From assembly GCF_003573695.1 (NCBI RefSeq), contig NC_039358.1, positions 9,218,326 through 9,282,325 of the forward strand: a DNA stretch of 64,000 bases. The letters run 5' to 3'. This DNA comes from Papaver somniferum. Taxonomy: Eukaryota > Streptophyta > Magnoliopsida > Ranunculales > Papaveraceae. The notes under the pieces are model-generated. The model did no database searches, was not told the origin of the DNA, and saw nothing but the letters and a program-made list of their open reading frames with translations. Below, in pieces: positions 13,300 to 24,341 of this stretch. The position numbers were made by a program, and so were the translations under genes. Numbering within the stretch: position 1 is the first letter of the stretch; every line of letters begins with the position of its first letter.

Positions 13300-13311
13300 G
13301 CTTTGATACCA
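13300..13311 (-). other. Primer-binding site of the minus-strand copia relic
   Basis: On the minus strand this reads GGTATCAAAGCAGG, a one-base variant of the iMet primer-binding site, followed by the same GCAAACACG-like leader as at 4467. Confidence 0.75.
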
Positions 13312-13313
13312 AA

Positions 13314-13735
13314 TGAAAACGCGGGGGTACCTATATACACAACCAACTTTTTCTTAGGAAACCTTCATGGACTAAACTCGAATGCGATTCCGAGAGTTCA
13401 ACTTAATGAATCTTAATCAGGAATTATATGAAGAGCTTATTATATCTCTTTCTCTCACAATCAGAATGTAAACAGAGACAAGTATGTGAACCTGATTATA
13501 CTGTGAGAGTACATGGATGTTTCTAAAGATAAATATCCAAGAATAAATGCAGTTGATCCAACAATTGCGATAGACTTATCTACTTGAATATATTTCAACG
13601 TACAACCTGTGATATTTCAATTATAAAGATAAACGATATAAAACGGGAAAAAAATAGCACAGACTCCAGAAATTTTTTGACGAGGAAACCGCAAATGCAG
13701 AAAAATCCCAAGACCTAGGCCACACTTATCCTAAA
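13314..13735 (-). repeat. Partial LTR (U5 end) of the minus-strand copia relic
   Basis: On the minus strand it ends in CCCCGCGTTTTCA just before the PBS. It contains the block GGTTTCCTCGTC and TTTTTCTGCATTTGCGG also seen near the end of the LTRs at 4070 and 10940, so it is the same LTR superfamily. It is cut off near 13735, where a different retroelement begins. Confidence 0.65.
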
Positions 13736-13767
13736 TTGTGAATGTTGAGACGAGGTACTAGTACTAC

Positions 13768-15355
13768 TGATAGACACATTTTTGTGTCTAAATTGTCCTC
13801 AATGTCTGTATTGTTGGAACTCGATTTTTGTACTAATTTTGTGTTTTTATGTATTTTTGGAAAATTCGGCTCGAAAAGTTGCTCGGGGCACCCCCAGAGG
13901 ACATTTGCTAAACAAACCACCTCTTCGGATAAGGGGCACCTCAATTGCTAAGGGGAACCCAGCTTGATATTCACACCCCATCTGTTGGATAAGGGGAAAC
14001 CCTTTCATCTTTGTTTAAATTCGTTTTGGGCGGGAATTGGTTCTTGAAAACCCGAGAGCTTACACTGAAGATTTCGACGAGTTTGAAGGAGATTAAATAG
14101 CTGGAATTGGCATCAAATATCCTGCTTTGACTAAACAGGTTAGGTAATGTTGTCAGATCGATTAACTTTGGCTACAATCACGCGTGGGAGAAAACAGGGA
14201 ATACGTGTATGGGAGGATTTTCTTCATTAAAGTCGAGAAGATTTGGGGGAGATTTTCTCATTCCAATTAGTTGAGACCATCATGTTTAATCGAAACAGAG
14301 ATGGTAAGAGCTTTAATTTCGAGAAAATAAGAGTGTGGTGTGATGTGGAAGAAAACAAGGCATATTTGTTCTTCGAGACTTTTACTTCATCTGTTGAAGG
14401 TTTGCATGAGTTTGAAGCATGCTAAACTTCTTATGGAGCGTGTTTGAGGATGATGAGAATGCACAGAGTACCTGCAGACGTGTGAAGAAGTTAATTCATG
14501 AAATTATTCCCGATGACTGCATGGAATTATTACAGAGATTTGGCGAGTTATTACGGGATATTCTTGATGGAGTTGGGTATATAAAGAGTTTTCAAGACTC
14601 ATAGTGGGGGATGGAGAGTTAGGGGTGAAAACAAAGGTGATTTCTGATCTGCAGAGAAGAAATCGGAGGTTGCAGAGTCGTCTCTGCTGCTGCTGCACCT
14701 CAAGAACACGAAGAACATAAGACACACAAGAACAGTCATTGTGATACAATGACAACGACAGATAGTTATTATCATTCCCTGTAACAGCTCGGTTTGTAAC
14801 AAAAATAAGTGTTGCAAACCCGGTTTAATAATTTTCCCTCCATTTTCATCTTTGTAAACACCCTTTGAGCAATAAAAAAGAATTTTGAGTGTGTTTCCAA
14901 TATGTGGAGTTAGACCCCATCACTGGGACGACGGAGGAGGATGTTTTTCGTTCATGTGGTAATTAAAATAACTCTTTTATAACTATTTGCATAGAATTTA
15001 ATTGTTTTATGATTTCTATTAATTATTTATTATTTTGTTTGACTTCGCATGCTTAGTTTGAATTACTTTTGATGCGTCATGCTCACAACTTACAACTAAT
15101 GTGTTATGAAATCTACTTTGGCAAAGAATAGAGTTATTGTTTCTTTTGTTTTGAGGTATAAATGTTTAGGATTAATTTATGAACTCATGAATATGAAAAA
15201 CAGTAAAATCCCGAGTCCCGGTAAATTCTTCATCCTGTGACCTTTTTTTGTATATATTTTCTTATTTTTAGTATTTTTTATATTTAAGCCTAGAATTAAT
15301 CTCAAACAAGTCCGAGTGAACGACAACTCTATTACCACTATATAAAATTCGATCA
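13768..15355 (+). repeat. 5' LTR of an Athila/Ty3-like non-autonomous retroelement
   Basis: Begins TGATAGACACATTTTTGTG, a small palindrome, and ends GATCA five bases before a tRNA-Asp primer-binding site, giving 1588 bp. The same start occurs at 20872, and both copies share GGCTCGAAAAGT, AAGGGGCACC runs, GGCGGGAA, a TATA box, GGATGGAGAGTT and GAGTGTGTTTCCAATATG in the same order. The copies are strongly diverged with large length differences. A reversed fragment of the family lies at 53600-54670. Short open frames inside are not convincing genes. Confidence 0.72.
14578..14585 (+). promoter_or_regulatory. TATA box in Athila-like 5' LTR
   Basis: TATATAAA followed about 30 bases later by GGGGGATGGAGAGTTAGGGG. 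The homologous box in the 3' LTR is at 21560. Confidence 0.5.
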
Positions 15356-15360
15356 ATTTT

Positions 15361-15423
15361 TGGCGCCGCTGCCGGGGAACGAACCCGGGTCACCCGCGTG
15401 ACAGGCGGGAATACTTACCACTA
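15361..15423 (-). pseudogene. Copied tRNA-Asp(GTC) body at the primer-binding site, lacking the 5' end
   Basis: The first 18 bases (TGGCGCCGCTGCCGGGGA) are an Asp-tRNA primer-binding site. The match to the tRNA does not stop there but continues 45 bases further. The minus strand reads, 5' to 3': the D-loop AGTGGTAAGT, the anticodon arm CCCGC-CTGTCAC-GCGGG with anticodon GTC, the T arm CCGGG-TTCGTTC-CCCGG, the 3' acceptor strand and CCA. The 5' acceptor strand and the first half of the D stem are missing, so this is not a working tRNA gene. AATTTTTGGCGCCG occurs at both edges (15355-15368 and 15423-15437), so the tRNA copy sits between two partial PBS sequences. Presence of CCA shows it came from a mature tRNA. 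I infer copying past the normal stop during plus-strand synthesis. Confidence 0.88.
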
Positions 15424-15930
15424 AATTTTTGGCGCCGTCGACGCGAGGTTGTTTATAGATTTGTTTTTAGGTTTTATTTTTATTATTTTTGTTGTTTTTT
15501 ACGCCTTTTGGTATTTCTTGTTTGTTTTCAGATTTGGAGCTGAGCTAAAGAAAAAGGGAGAAAGTGCTGAAAACAAAAGCGAAACCAAAGAAGGAAAGAA
15601 AAGAAGAATCCAAAAGGAGTGAAGAAGAAGATTGTTTTGTATATGGATATTTTATTTTATTTTTAGAAATTGTAAATAGAGAATTAATTTTTGTAATTCT
15701 TTATTTTTGGACCTTTTGAACTTTATTTTTGGAACATTGGACATTAATATTTTTAAAACCCTAAGGAAGGGTGAATTAAATAAAACTGCTGGACGGAAGG
15801 ACGACGATTACGACATCGCCTCGGCCCCTCGGGTTCGTACATGACATAGGAGTCGTGTCCCGAGTCGACTTCAACGGTTCATCACCCGTCTGGTACGGGA
15901 GGTAAGACTTTATCCACCCACGAATCCCCT

Positions 15931-17334
15931 GTGAGTGGGTTTTATTTTGTTCTGAGAATGCCAAACTGGTACAATAGCCAATACAATGAATATCCAACTG
16001 AACAAAATGGACATTACTACTTTGACCATAGTGTGAATAGTGGTTGGGAACATCAACCTTTTGAAGGTTACGGGTCATACCATGGTGAGCCCAATTACTA
16101 TCCACATGCGTACAGGTCATACGAGCAAAACGATCCTCCTATTTCTCTAGAAGAGTCTCTCAAGAGTTTTAATGAGTCAACACAGAAGTTTCACTTATTT
16201 ATGAAGGAGACTTATAATGTTCCGCTTCCAGAAGAGTTCGTAGAGCAGTCAACTAAGATGTCTCTAGAAGATTCCCTCAAGCAATTTACTGAGAGTACAA
16301 ATAGAATTGTGGAAAAATTTGCTCAAGATAGTCTTAAATTCCAATATAGTGTTCCCAATACCACCCTTGAAAATATGGATAGTTTTTATTCACATAATCA
16401 AGATGACGAGGTTAGAATTGGTAACATTACTTTTTTAGATGAGGTTCGATCATTTTCATATAATGATGACCGTGATGAGGATAGTATTGATGAAGAATCT
16501 GAAATATATAGGAATAGTGATGAGGAATCTGTTACTCCCAATGAGCTTTATAATGATAATTTTATTTCTAGTACAAATCCAAATAATTTTAATTATTCAC
16601 CTATTCAAAAAGATGAGGATTTGACTAGAAATACCCTTGTTTTAGACGATGTAGTATTTCCTTTTCACGAAGACAACGAAGATTTAGAGGAACGAGTTTA
16701 TTTTGAGTCTAGCGATTTAGAAACAATAGTCTTAGACAAAGAACTCGTAGATATGAGTGAGGATGAACCTAACTTAGAAGAATGAATTGACCATTTCCAG
16801 GAATCTGATGACCTAGAAATTAGGGAAGTTGTGACTAGTCTTTCTAGAGACACTGAAAACTCTAAGTTTGGGGGTGATTATCATTCTCCATATGCTTTAA
16901 CTCTTAGAAAGGTCCCTCACTTGGGACTTGATATATGTGCCTCAACCATTGTGCCAGATTACCTTCATTCTAGCTCTCCCGAACCTAATAATGTCCAGGA
17001 AGAAGTTCAGTTGTTAGAAACCCATCCTCTGGTTGATGTGGTTTACCCAGGCGATAATACCCAGTTTGACTTTGTTTTCACGTATAAGTTTCAGATGTGT
17101 CAATTATTAAGTTTTGAGACTAAACCTAATTACTTTAGCATATTAGGGTCGACATATTTGTTTAAGGAAGACCACCATTCTTATTGTGGTCAGCTGTGTA
17201 AGTCAAATCTGATTGACTTAGAGGATCCTCAATTATTCAGGTTATTATTATGTGCTTTTAAGTTTTTATTTGAGGTTTTCCATACTCTAGGACCTGAACA
17301 TTCGGATCTAACTTATGAGGAAACGAACCCATGA
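15931..17334 (+). pseudogene. Gag-like long reading frame of unknown family, with one in-frame TGA
   Basis: The frame opens at 15931; the likely start is ATG 15958 (MPNWYNSQYNEY), after a leader of about 500 bases. It runs to 17334 with a single in-frame TGA at 16783-16785, giving roughly 458 codons. The N-terminus is rich in Tyr/Asn/Gly/His. Residues of about 60-125 hold two similar helical units (SLEESLKSFNESTQ and SLEDSLKQFTESTN); the remainder is very acidic. No zinc knuckle, protease or RT motif is visible. It lies where gag should be in an Athila-like element and is related to the frame at 19058-19956 (shared KVPHLGL / KIPNFGL block near the C-terminus). Function is unknown; a structural or co-opted gag is a guess. 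Confidence 0.6.
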
Positions 17335-18660
17335 AAATATTTTATCTAGACCCAATTATAGAACCTGAACCCGAACCACAGCTAGATGTGGTTGTCTTAA
17401 ACAGGAAACTAGACAAGGGTGTGCTTTATTTGTTAATTTTCTTGGCATGTTGCAGATTCTTTTTGCTTGTGATAGCTCTATTTGGTTTTGATGACCCACA
17501 AATATTTCGGCTATTACTTTATGATTTTATAAGGTGACTAATCCTTTCTTGGTCTGGCTGAAGATGTTAAACTTAGCACTTCTTGGGAGGTAACCCAATC
17601 TCATGCAACACGGTAATATATTTCCTTAACTCTTTTGCTTCAAATGGTAACAATATCTCCTTGTTCATGCTTTTAATTTTATCTTTAGAACACTGAGGAC
17701 AATGTTAGATTTAAGTTTGGGGGTATGGGAGAAACTTTTTAGTTGCAATAAATAAACTTCAGAGCCTAGAAATTTATGTTTATTAAGGATGGCACTAACC
17801 AATCTAAGTGGATGGAACCATCTTGGTTGTAGGAGTTAAGGAACCAATCTGAGTTGAATGGAAACATATAAATAGAGTTTATTCATAAAAGCACAGAGCT
17901 CAGGTGTTAGAAGAAAAAAACATGGTAGTTTCGCATATCTCGTCGAATCCTTTTCACTTCTATTTTTATCTTCTTTTCTTTTAACTATGTTTCTAAGTGA
18001 TTTGGGGGGGGGGGGGGGAGCACCCGGCCATAGTGCCGCAACAAAGGAAAGGTTTTGAAGTTTTGTTTTCGATTCTTCATTTTTCATTAGCTATAGTTTA
18101 ATTTTAATATGTTTATGGCTTTTGAGAAAGCCATTTCTAGATAATGTTATGTTAGGGTTTAGGTAGAAACCAATAAATTGTGTAAACTCTATATTTATAT
18201 GCTCAATAATAATTTGAATGACTAGTAGTTTTTCTTCATATAGCTTGGTATTTTATTGTTCATGTGATTTCATTGATTATTTATGCTTTTCAATTGATAT
18301 GGCGTGCTTTGGTTAAATCCCTTGACGTGTAGCTAGTGCTTTAGAATCGCTATCCATAAAGCGAAGAAAACTATAACGGAGAAACAATATTTGAAAATGC
18401 ATGGAATTTATTTTTAACGAATAGTAGAATTTTCATAATTAATTGGTGGAAACCGAAAACCCTAATAACCCATACTCATTTTGTTTATCTTTAAATTATT
18501 TATCATTTCATTTTGTTCCGAATTTCTAAAAATCCTTAAAACATTATCTTGTTGATTACTTAATTTTTGGTATTAGTTGGTAGAGTATTTCACACTCCTC
18601 GTGGGAACGACCTGTACTTGCCATTGTCTACTAGTTAGACAATGTGCACTGGAAATATAT
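17335..18660 (+). other. Non-coding internal region with polypurine-like and LTR-end-like motifs
   Basis: Contains the hairpin TTGGGAGGTAACCCAA at about 17583, then CACTGAGGACAATG and TTTGGGGGTATGGGAG (about 17690-17735), motifs typical of the 3' internal end of Athila-like elements. A run of 15 G lies at 18004-18018. At 18596 the block CTCCTCGTGGGAACGACC, followed by TGTACTTGCC and TTATTGTAGGTTTCC, resembles the U5 end of these LTRs (compare 23030-23090). The region may be an internal, degraded LTR, which would mean two elements nested or joined. Confidence 0.45.
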
Positions 18661-19057
18661 TATTGTAGGTTTCCGAGCCTACCAGCTACTTTTTGAAGTG
18701 GGAAACTACTTGGTAAAGTTCTCTGAATTCTTCAGTTCCAATTATAAGGGCGTGAACACTTTTTTTTGTGGTGTGATTAGTGGAATGAAAGAATTGATGA
18801 TTATTTGTTATGTTTGCTTCTTGAATTTTCACCGTTTTATTTAGTATAGTTTTTTTTATTTTAATTTTATTTTATTTATATATATGGAGTCTGGTGACAC
18901 GAGTTCCTTCTGGGCATTCTGGAATCTATCCCAGAAGTTCGATAAGGAGAATTCATCTACTGAAACACTCGGAGAATATATACGTACAAACATGAGCCTA
19001 TGCTGACAGAATGTGTAAATAATGTTTATAATCATTCCCAGGGTTATAATCATTACT

Positions 19058-19956
19058 GACCTTGTGAAGATTATGATTGTTACGAATATTACCCTGATTA
19101 TAAGCCACAATGTGCTGATTCCAATTATTATTCACACGTTTCTCTGTCACAATATGAGAGAGATGATCAATCTTATTATGATCCTTCCACATTACAAGTT
19201 GACATTGCTGAACGAGCCAAATCTAATGAATTATTTTTTTCCGAGCTTAGTAAAACCCACGCTTATATTGCTCAACTTGCTGAACAAACTGATTTATCGA
19301 TTGCTCAACTAACACAGTCGGTAAAAGATTATGGTCTTACCGAGGAGATACATATTCATTTTTCTAGTACTCTTGATATTTATGATGAAATCACTTTTAC
19401 TAATGAATCAATGTGTATGGAGAATGTCGTTGAACTTGACAGTTGTGATCATAGGAAAAGAGATATTGTCATACCAACTGAAGGTGGAGTATTTAGTTCA
19501 ACTCCTGATCGTATTAATGATCACTCACATATTCAAAAGGAAGAGTTTAAGATTGAGGATACCATTCTTTTAGGCGATGTGACATACCAGTTTTATGACA
19601 ATGATGCTTATGAAGAATGTGTTAATTCTGCAGAAAGTGTAGTTAAGTTTAACGACTTAGAGATATCACACTCTAACTATAAGGTTACTTTTAATCATCT
19701 TTATTGTGATATTCCTATTGATTCCTTGGTTGATGATGATTTAGTAGAGGGTCATAAACCCAATGGAGAAGTTAATATACCTAGAATTGTTAGCACAACT
19801 TTTCAGAAGATTCCTAATTTTGGATTAGAAGTACATGCTTCTCCAGTATTACTAGAATATCTTTCATCTCGTGACTTCTGTTTGCCTGTGCATGTCTCGC
19901 AGATCTTCTCAGTTCCCATCCCTACAGAGCGTACCCTTTTACTCAGTTATTTTTGA
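19058..19956 (+). pseudogene. Second gag-like reading frame, related to 15931-17334
   Basis: An uninterrupted frame of about 299 codons beginning just after an in-frame TGA near 19057. The same frame upstream to about 18880 carries similar Tyr-rich protein (EYIRTNMSL) broken by stops. It contains repeated helical units (ELFFSELSKTHAYIAQLAEQ and SIAQLTQSV), an acidic middle and a C-terminal block VSTTFQKIPNFGLEVHAS that matches the equivalent block at 16905-16960. The N-terminal Tyr/Pro/Asp-rich character also matches. No catalytic motif is visible. It is an old duplicate or a second nested element of the same family. Function unknown. Confidence 0.55.
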
Positions 19957-20871
19957 TCCAAATGATACAGTATAAACAGGTTTGGGGGTAGCTCTTTCCT
20001 TTTGATAGTCACTATATCTTTACGTTATTATTATAACGAGTATTTAAGGTTGTTATTGGTTGTACATAATGTGCTCTAGGTTGATCCCCAAATATTTAGG
20101 TTGTTGATATATGGAGAGTCTTATTTGTATATTCCAGTAGGTACATCTATCTTTTTGTTTTACTTTTATTTGTATACTTTTTGCTTATCGTCTTAGGAAT
20201 TTCCCATCATAATTTGTACGTTGGATTACTCAATTACATTGAGGACAACGTAATGTTTAAGTGCGGGGGAATAGTTAAGAATTTAGATTTTTATAGGACT
20301 TCACTTTTGTTAGGGATTTTCAAAATAAAAATAAAAATAAAAATTAATTTTTTTTTGCATGATATGATCAGTTGTTGAGCGGGTCTCAAAAATTTATATG
20401 ATATGATTAGTTGTTGAGCGGGTCTTTCTCTCCCGATGATCTGTCTCGTTGTGCAGCAGACATGACTATACCAATTTTTAGTGGATCCGTCTCACTGTAC
20501 CACTGTTTAGTGGGTTTGTATCGTTGTTTAGAAGACATCTATATACCACTGTTTAGCAGGTCTGTCTCACTGTTTAACAGATACCTATCTCCATATTCAG
20601 CTGTTGAGTGGATAGTTACCCATCCGTGGAGCAGATATATTTTCAGTTTTTCACGAGGACATGGAAAATGTAAGTGTGGGTTAATTTGATAAGCACGCTA
20701 GTGAAACACAATTATACCCATAACTGCATTACCTAGGCCTCGTTTTTTCTCTAATAAGATTGTGTTGTTATTTTTAGAAAATACCAGCAACTCCGATCAT
20801 CCGGAGGATAAACGGGTAATTTGCAGCCTAAAGTGACATTTGCAACTAAAAACACCACTGACACAGTCCAT
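19957..20871 (+). other. Non-coding 3' internal region with degenerate short repeats
   Basis: Two purine motifs (TTTGGGGGTAGC at 19981 and AAGTGCGGGGGAATAG at about 20260) look like successive polypurine tracts. Between 20360 and 20640 a degenerate repeat of about 25-35 bases is seen (GTTGTTGAGCGGGTCT and CACTGTTTAGCAGGTCTGTC). No coding capacity is recognised. Confidence 0.45.
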
Positions 20872-23130
20872 TGATAGACACATTTTTGTGTCTACGTTGT
20901 CCTTAATTTCATGTATTGTTGGTACTAGATTTTTTGTACTTATTATGGTATTTTATGTGTTTTTAGGTATTTTTGGAAATAAACATTCTTAGAAAAATCG
21001 GCTCGAAAAGTCGTCTAAAGCACCGGAAGGAACGTGCTATTCAGACTCTCACTTGTAGATAAGGGGCGCCCAAATGATAAGGGGTACCCAAAGGATATTT
21101 GCACCCAAGCAGCTGATCAGAGACACCCCTCATGGCATCTTCTATTCGCACCCCAGGACCGGATAAGGGGCACCCATCTTCTTCTTCACGGGAAAGATAT
21201 TTGGCGGGAAAAGAAATCTCAACTGTGTGAGATTCTGGTCATGATATTATGGGGATATTTTTGTCTTTAAGACATGATTATCTTCTTACCATGATAGTAA
21301 GAGTTTGTACGTGTCTTGAATGGAAGGAAATCGTATACTTTTGGATATTTTCGAAAACAAGGAAGGAATTATTCACGGAATTAATTGAAGATATTCTCTT
21401 CATTATTTGGCTCAATTAAATGAGAAGATTTGGATATACCATACAACTCAGAAGACGTGTGAAAAATGGAGAGGAAATATTCCCGTGAAATACTTTCATT
21501 AACTGCAAAGATCTTTTGGAGTAATTGAGATGATTGTCGACCTAAGATTGGCTTCACAGTATAAATAAGAGTGTCTTGGGTATCAGTGAGGGGATGGAGA
21601 GTTTGGGGATCGTTTAGAGCAAACCCAGTTTAATCATTATTTTCTCCCATTTCATCACTTGTAAACACTTTTGAGCAATGAAAAATTATTCTGAGTGTGT
21701 TTCCAATATGCGGAGCTAAACCCAATCCTTGGGGCTATGGAGGAAGCCGTTGTTTCGGTAAAAGTGATATATTTTTATTAATTAATTACAACAACTCTAT
21801 TATGATTTTTGCATTGAACTAAAAATTGTTTATATGATTTTGATTAGTTAGGTGTATTTTCTCTTGATAGAATATGCTTGCTTTAGGGGTTTGATATTCT
21901 ATGCTTGTATTAACATCTATTCTTTTGGAAATCTACATGTCTAGGCAATACTATTAGAATCAATCTGAATGTTGAGTTGCATAATTATTGTTTTATTAAA
22001 TCATTAATATCAACCAATGGTGGAATCCTAATCCTATTCTCTCCATAATTTTCACAACATTTTTTTGATTTAGTTCGCTATTTTTATTTATTAAAAAAAA
22101 AATCTAAAAATCCGCTTTCACAAGTCTTGAACGAATCATACTACTACAACAACTTTGAAAAAACATCATCCATGACGCCAAGGAGGAAGAGTAACTTGGC
22201 TGCCACTTAACTATTTTATGTCTGCACCACTTAATCAAATCACGTCCAGAGATGTTGATCCAAAGGGTTTGCCCAACACGTGAGTTCAAAGGTGAAAATA
22301 TTGTATCAGTTTAATTTCTCATTTTCTTTTATAATCCTTTTTATGGGTTTTAAGAAATCCATCTTCATGTCTTGCTAATGATCTTGTAGGTAGGATTCCT
22401 CGGTGGAAACCATTTCTAACAATAGACCATGATTAAATTGATAATATTCGGTTTTAGGAAATTATGAATTAATTCGAATAATTCTATATTTACGCTCTAT
22501 TGATTGTATATAGAGTAATTGTTGTTGCTTCATTGTCTATGTAATACAATAGCCTAAGTGCATTAATTTATATGGTTTTGCATTTTTTATTTGTTATAGT
22601 ATTTGATAATCCATGCATAGGTAAAATATTTGATGGGTTATACTTAGACGACGCAAATAATAATCGTAAATCTATAAATATGTAGTTTCAATGATTTTTT
22701 TTTTGCCATTATAATTTGATAAGCCATGCTTTGGAGATTTTGATGGGTTATGCTTAGGATATGCAATTTATATTAGAGAAAATATGCTGGTAATAGGTGT
22801 TGCAATAGAACAAAGATACAGACGCGTATTTAGAATTATGAATTCTTTTCGGCATCAGATAGAAATAGTGGTGGACATCGTAGGCCCTGGTAAGTGACTC
22901 TCTTTCTCATAGCATTTAATTAATTTTCTTTTGATTTCGTTCTTTTTAGATCCATAATTCCAAAAATCCCAAAGTATCATTTCTGGTAATTTCATTAGAC
23001 ATATTGGTCACAGTATTTTTCACCGCTCCCTATGGGTTCGACCCGTACTTGTCGTCTACATTGTAGACACTGCGCGATTGCGGTATTATTTATATAGGTT
23101 TCTGTATCCTATCATTATCTCTTAAAACGT
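20872..23130 (+). repeat. 3' LTR-like copy of the Athila-like element
   Basis: Starts TGATAGACACATTTTTGTG like 13768 and shares the ordered blocks listed there. The right limit is uncertain; it holds the typical U5 block CTCCCTATGGGTTCGACCCG at about 23027 followed by TACTTGTCGTC. It contains AT-rich sequence and a TATA box but no gene. Confidence 0.6.
21560..21567 (+). promoter_or_regulatory. TATA box in the Athila-like 3' LTR
   Basis: TATAAATA followed by AGAGTGTCTTGG and then GGGGATGGAGAGTTTGGGG, matching the arrangement after 14578. Confidence 0.45.
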
Positions 23131-24171
23131 GTTTTGATTGAGTCACGAACTTGTCAGAGACTTCCTAAGTGTGTTACTAACTTTATCATATGGACGATGA
23201 AAATACGATTCCAAAGGGAAAAAGAACGAGGTCAATAGAATAAGTAATAAAGGAGTTATGAGTAAAATGACGAAGTGTAGTAAACTTCCTGAGTCCCTTC
23301 TGATAAGGTCGAGGAGATTTCCATCTTGCAATAATATCTCGCTCACTTTTATCGTCAGATAAGAACTAATGAAGTGAATTCAGTAAACTCATAAGAGCCT
23401 TTGGCCTAGATGGATTTTGAAATGATTTTTCGTCAGAAACTCTGAGTTTAAAGCGTCATATAGTCCTTGAGAATGATGAGGCTGGTGGATGGTCGCTCTT
23501 TTGCTTTTTCGCTTCGTCATGAGCATCATCTTCAAAGGAGATGTCGATTGCAAATTGGATTCCTTCCGTGCTAATATTAGGAGTTTTAATACTCCTTCTT
23601 TGGTAAACGCGTATTTCATCCAGATTTGTTGGATCTAACTGATGTGTTTCGTAAGTGCAACAAATTACTCAAGATATTTCTCACTAATTAACTAGTAATA
23701 TAACGGTAGTAAGGATCGTTCCCACAAAGAGCTGTGTAATTGATTATGTTATTTGGATAACAAAACTAAAATAAAAAGAAAATACTAAGGGGATAACTGG
23801 ATTAGTATACTTATCTATAACTTGATTAATATACTTATTTATCTTTCATTAGAATCATTCATCATAAACCAAAGAATAACATCTAGCTCAGTGCTATCCC
23901 CAAAACTCCTTTTACCACGGATACGGAAGTTCTCCAATATAAGATTCTATCTAACCGAACCACCAAGTATTAGCTCACTCAAGGTGTAACCCAATCTAAC
24001 GCTTTAGGCTTTGTGAATTAGGTTGATCCCAGTAGTTAAACTCTTAGCTCAAAATTCACTTGTTGATGTTGTCTCAACTCGCAATTGCTCCACAGAATCC
24101 CTCTGCGAGGTCTCGCGAATTCTACTTGTATCGAGAGTTACAAGAATATTACACTTATCCCACAACTTCTA
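23131..24171. other. Unassigned repeat debris with a reversed LTR end
   Basis: On the minus strand, about 23730-23640 reads GTGGGAACGATCCTTACTACC, followed by ACTAGTTAATTAGTGAG, which resembles the U5 end of plant Ty3 LTRs. A short minus-strand frame at 23389-23619 is basic and unremarkable. I do not recognise a gene. Confidence 0.35.
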
Positions 24172-24341
24172 CTGATGATGAAGAAGTTAACTTGGAAAAT
24201 CTATATGCTCGTAATCTCATTACGTGCAAAGATGAGAATTAACGGTGAACGCCACATCACTTGGGCATTTTTTGATACGCTAATTGGCTGGTTAAAGTGA
24301 AGTGCTCTTAGAAATCTCTATGTCACTACCCTACAATATTA
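24172..24341 (+). repeat. 170-bp direct repeat, copy 1
   Basis: Starts CTGATGATGAAGAAGTTAAC and ends CTACAATATTA. It matches 25629-25798 at all but about a dozen positions, in the same orientation, 1457 bp apart. Both contain GGGCATTTTTTGATACGC. The identity of the parent element is unknown. Confidence 0.75.

Noticed and set aside
15361..15423. Functional tRNA-Asp gene
   Set aside because: The 5' acceptor strand and part of the D stem are missing and the sequence sits at a retroelement primer-binding site with CCA encoded.
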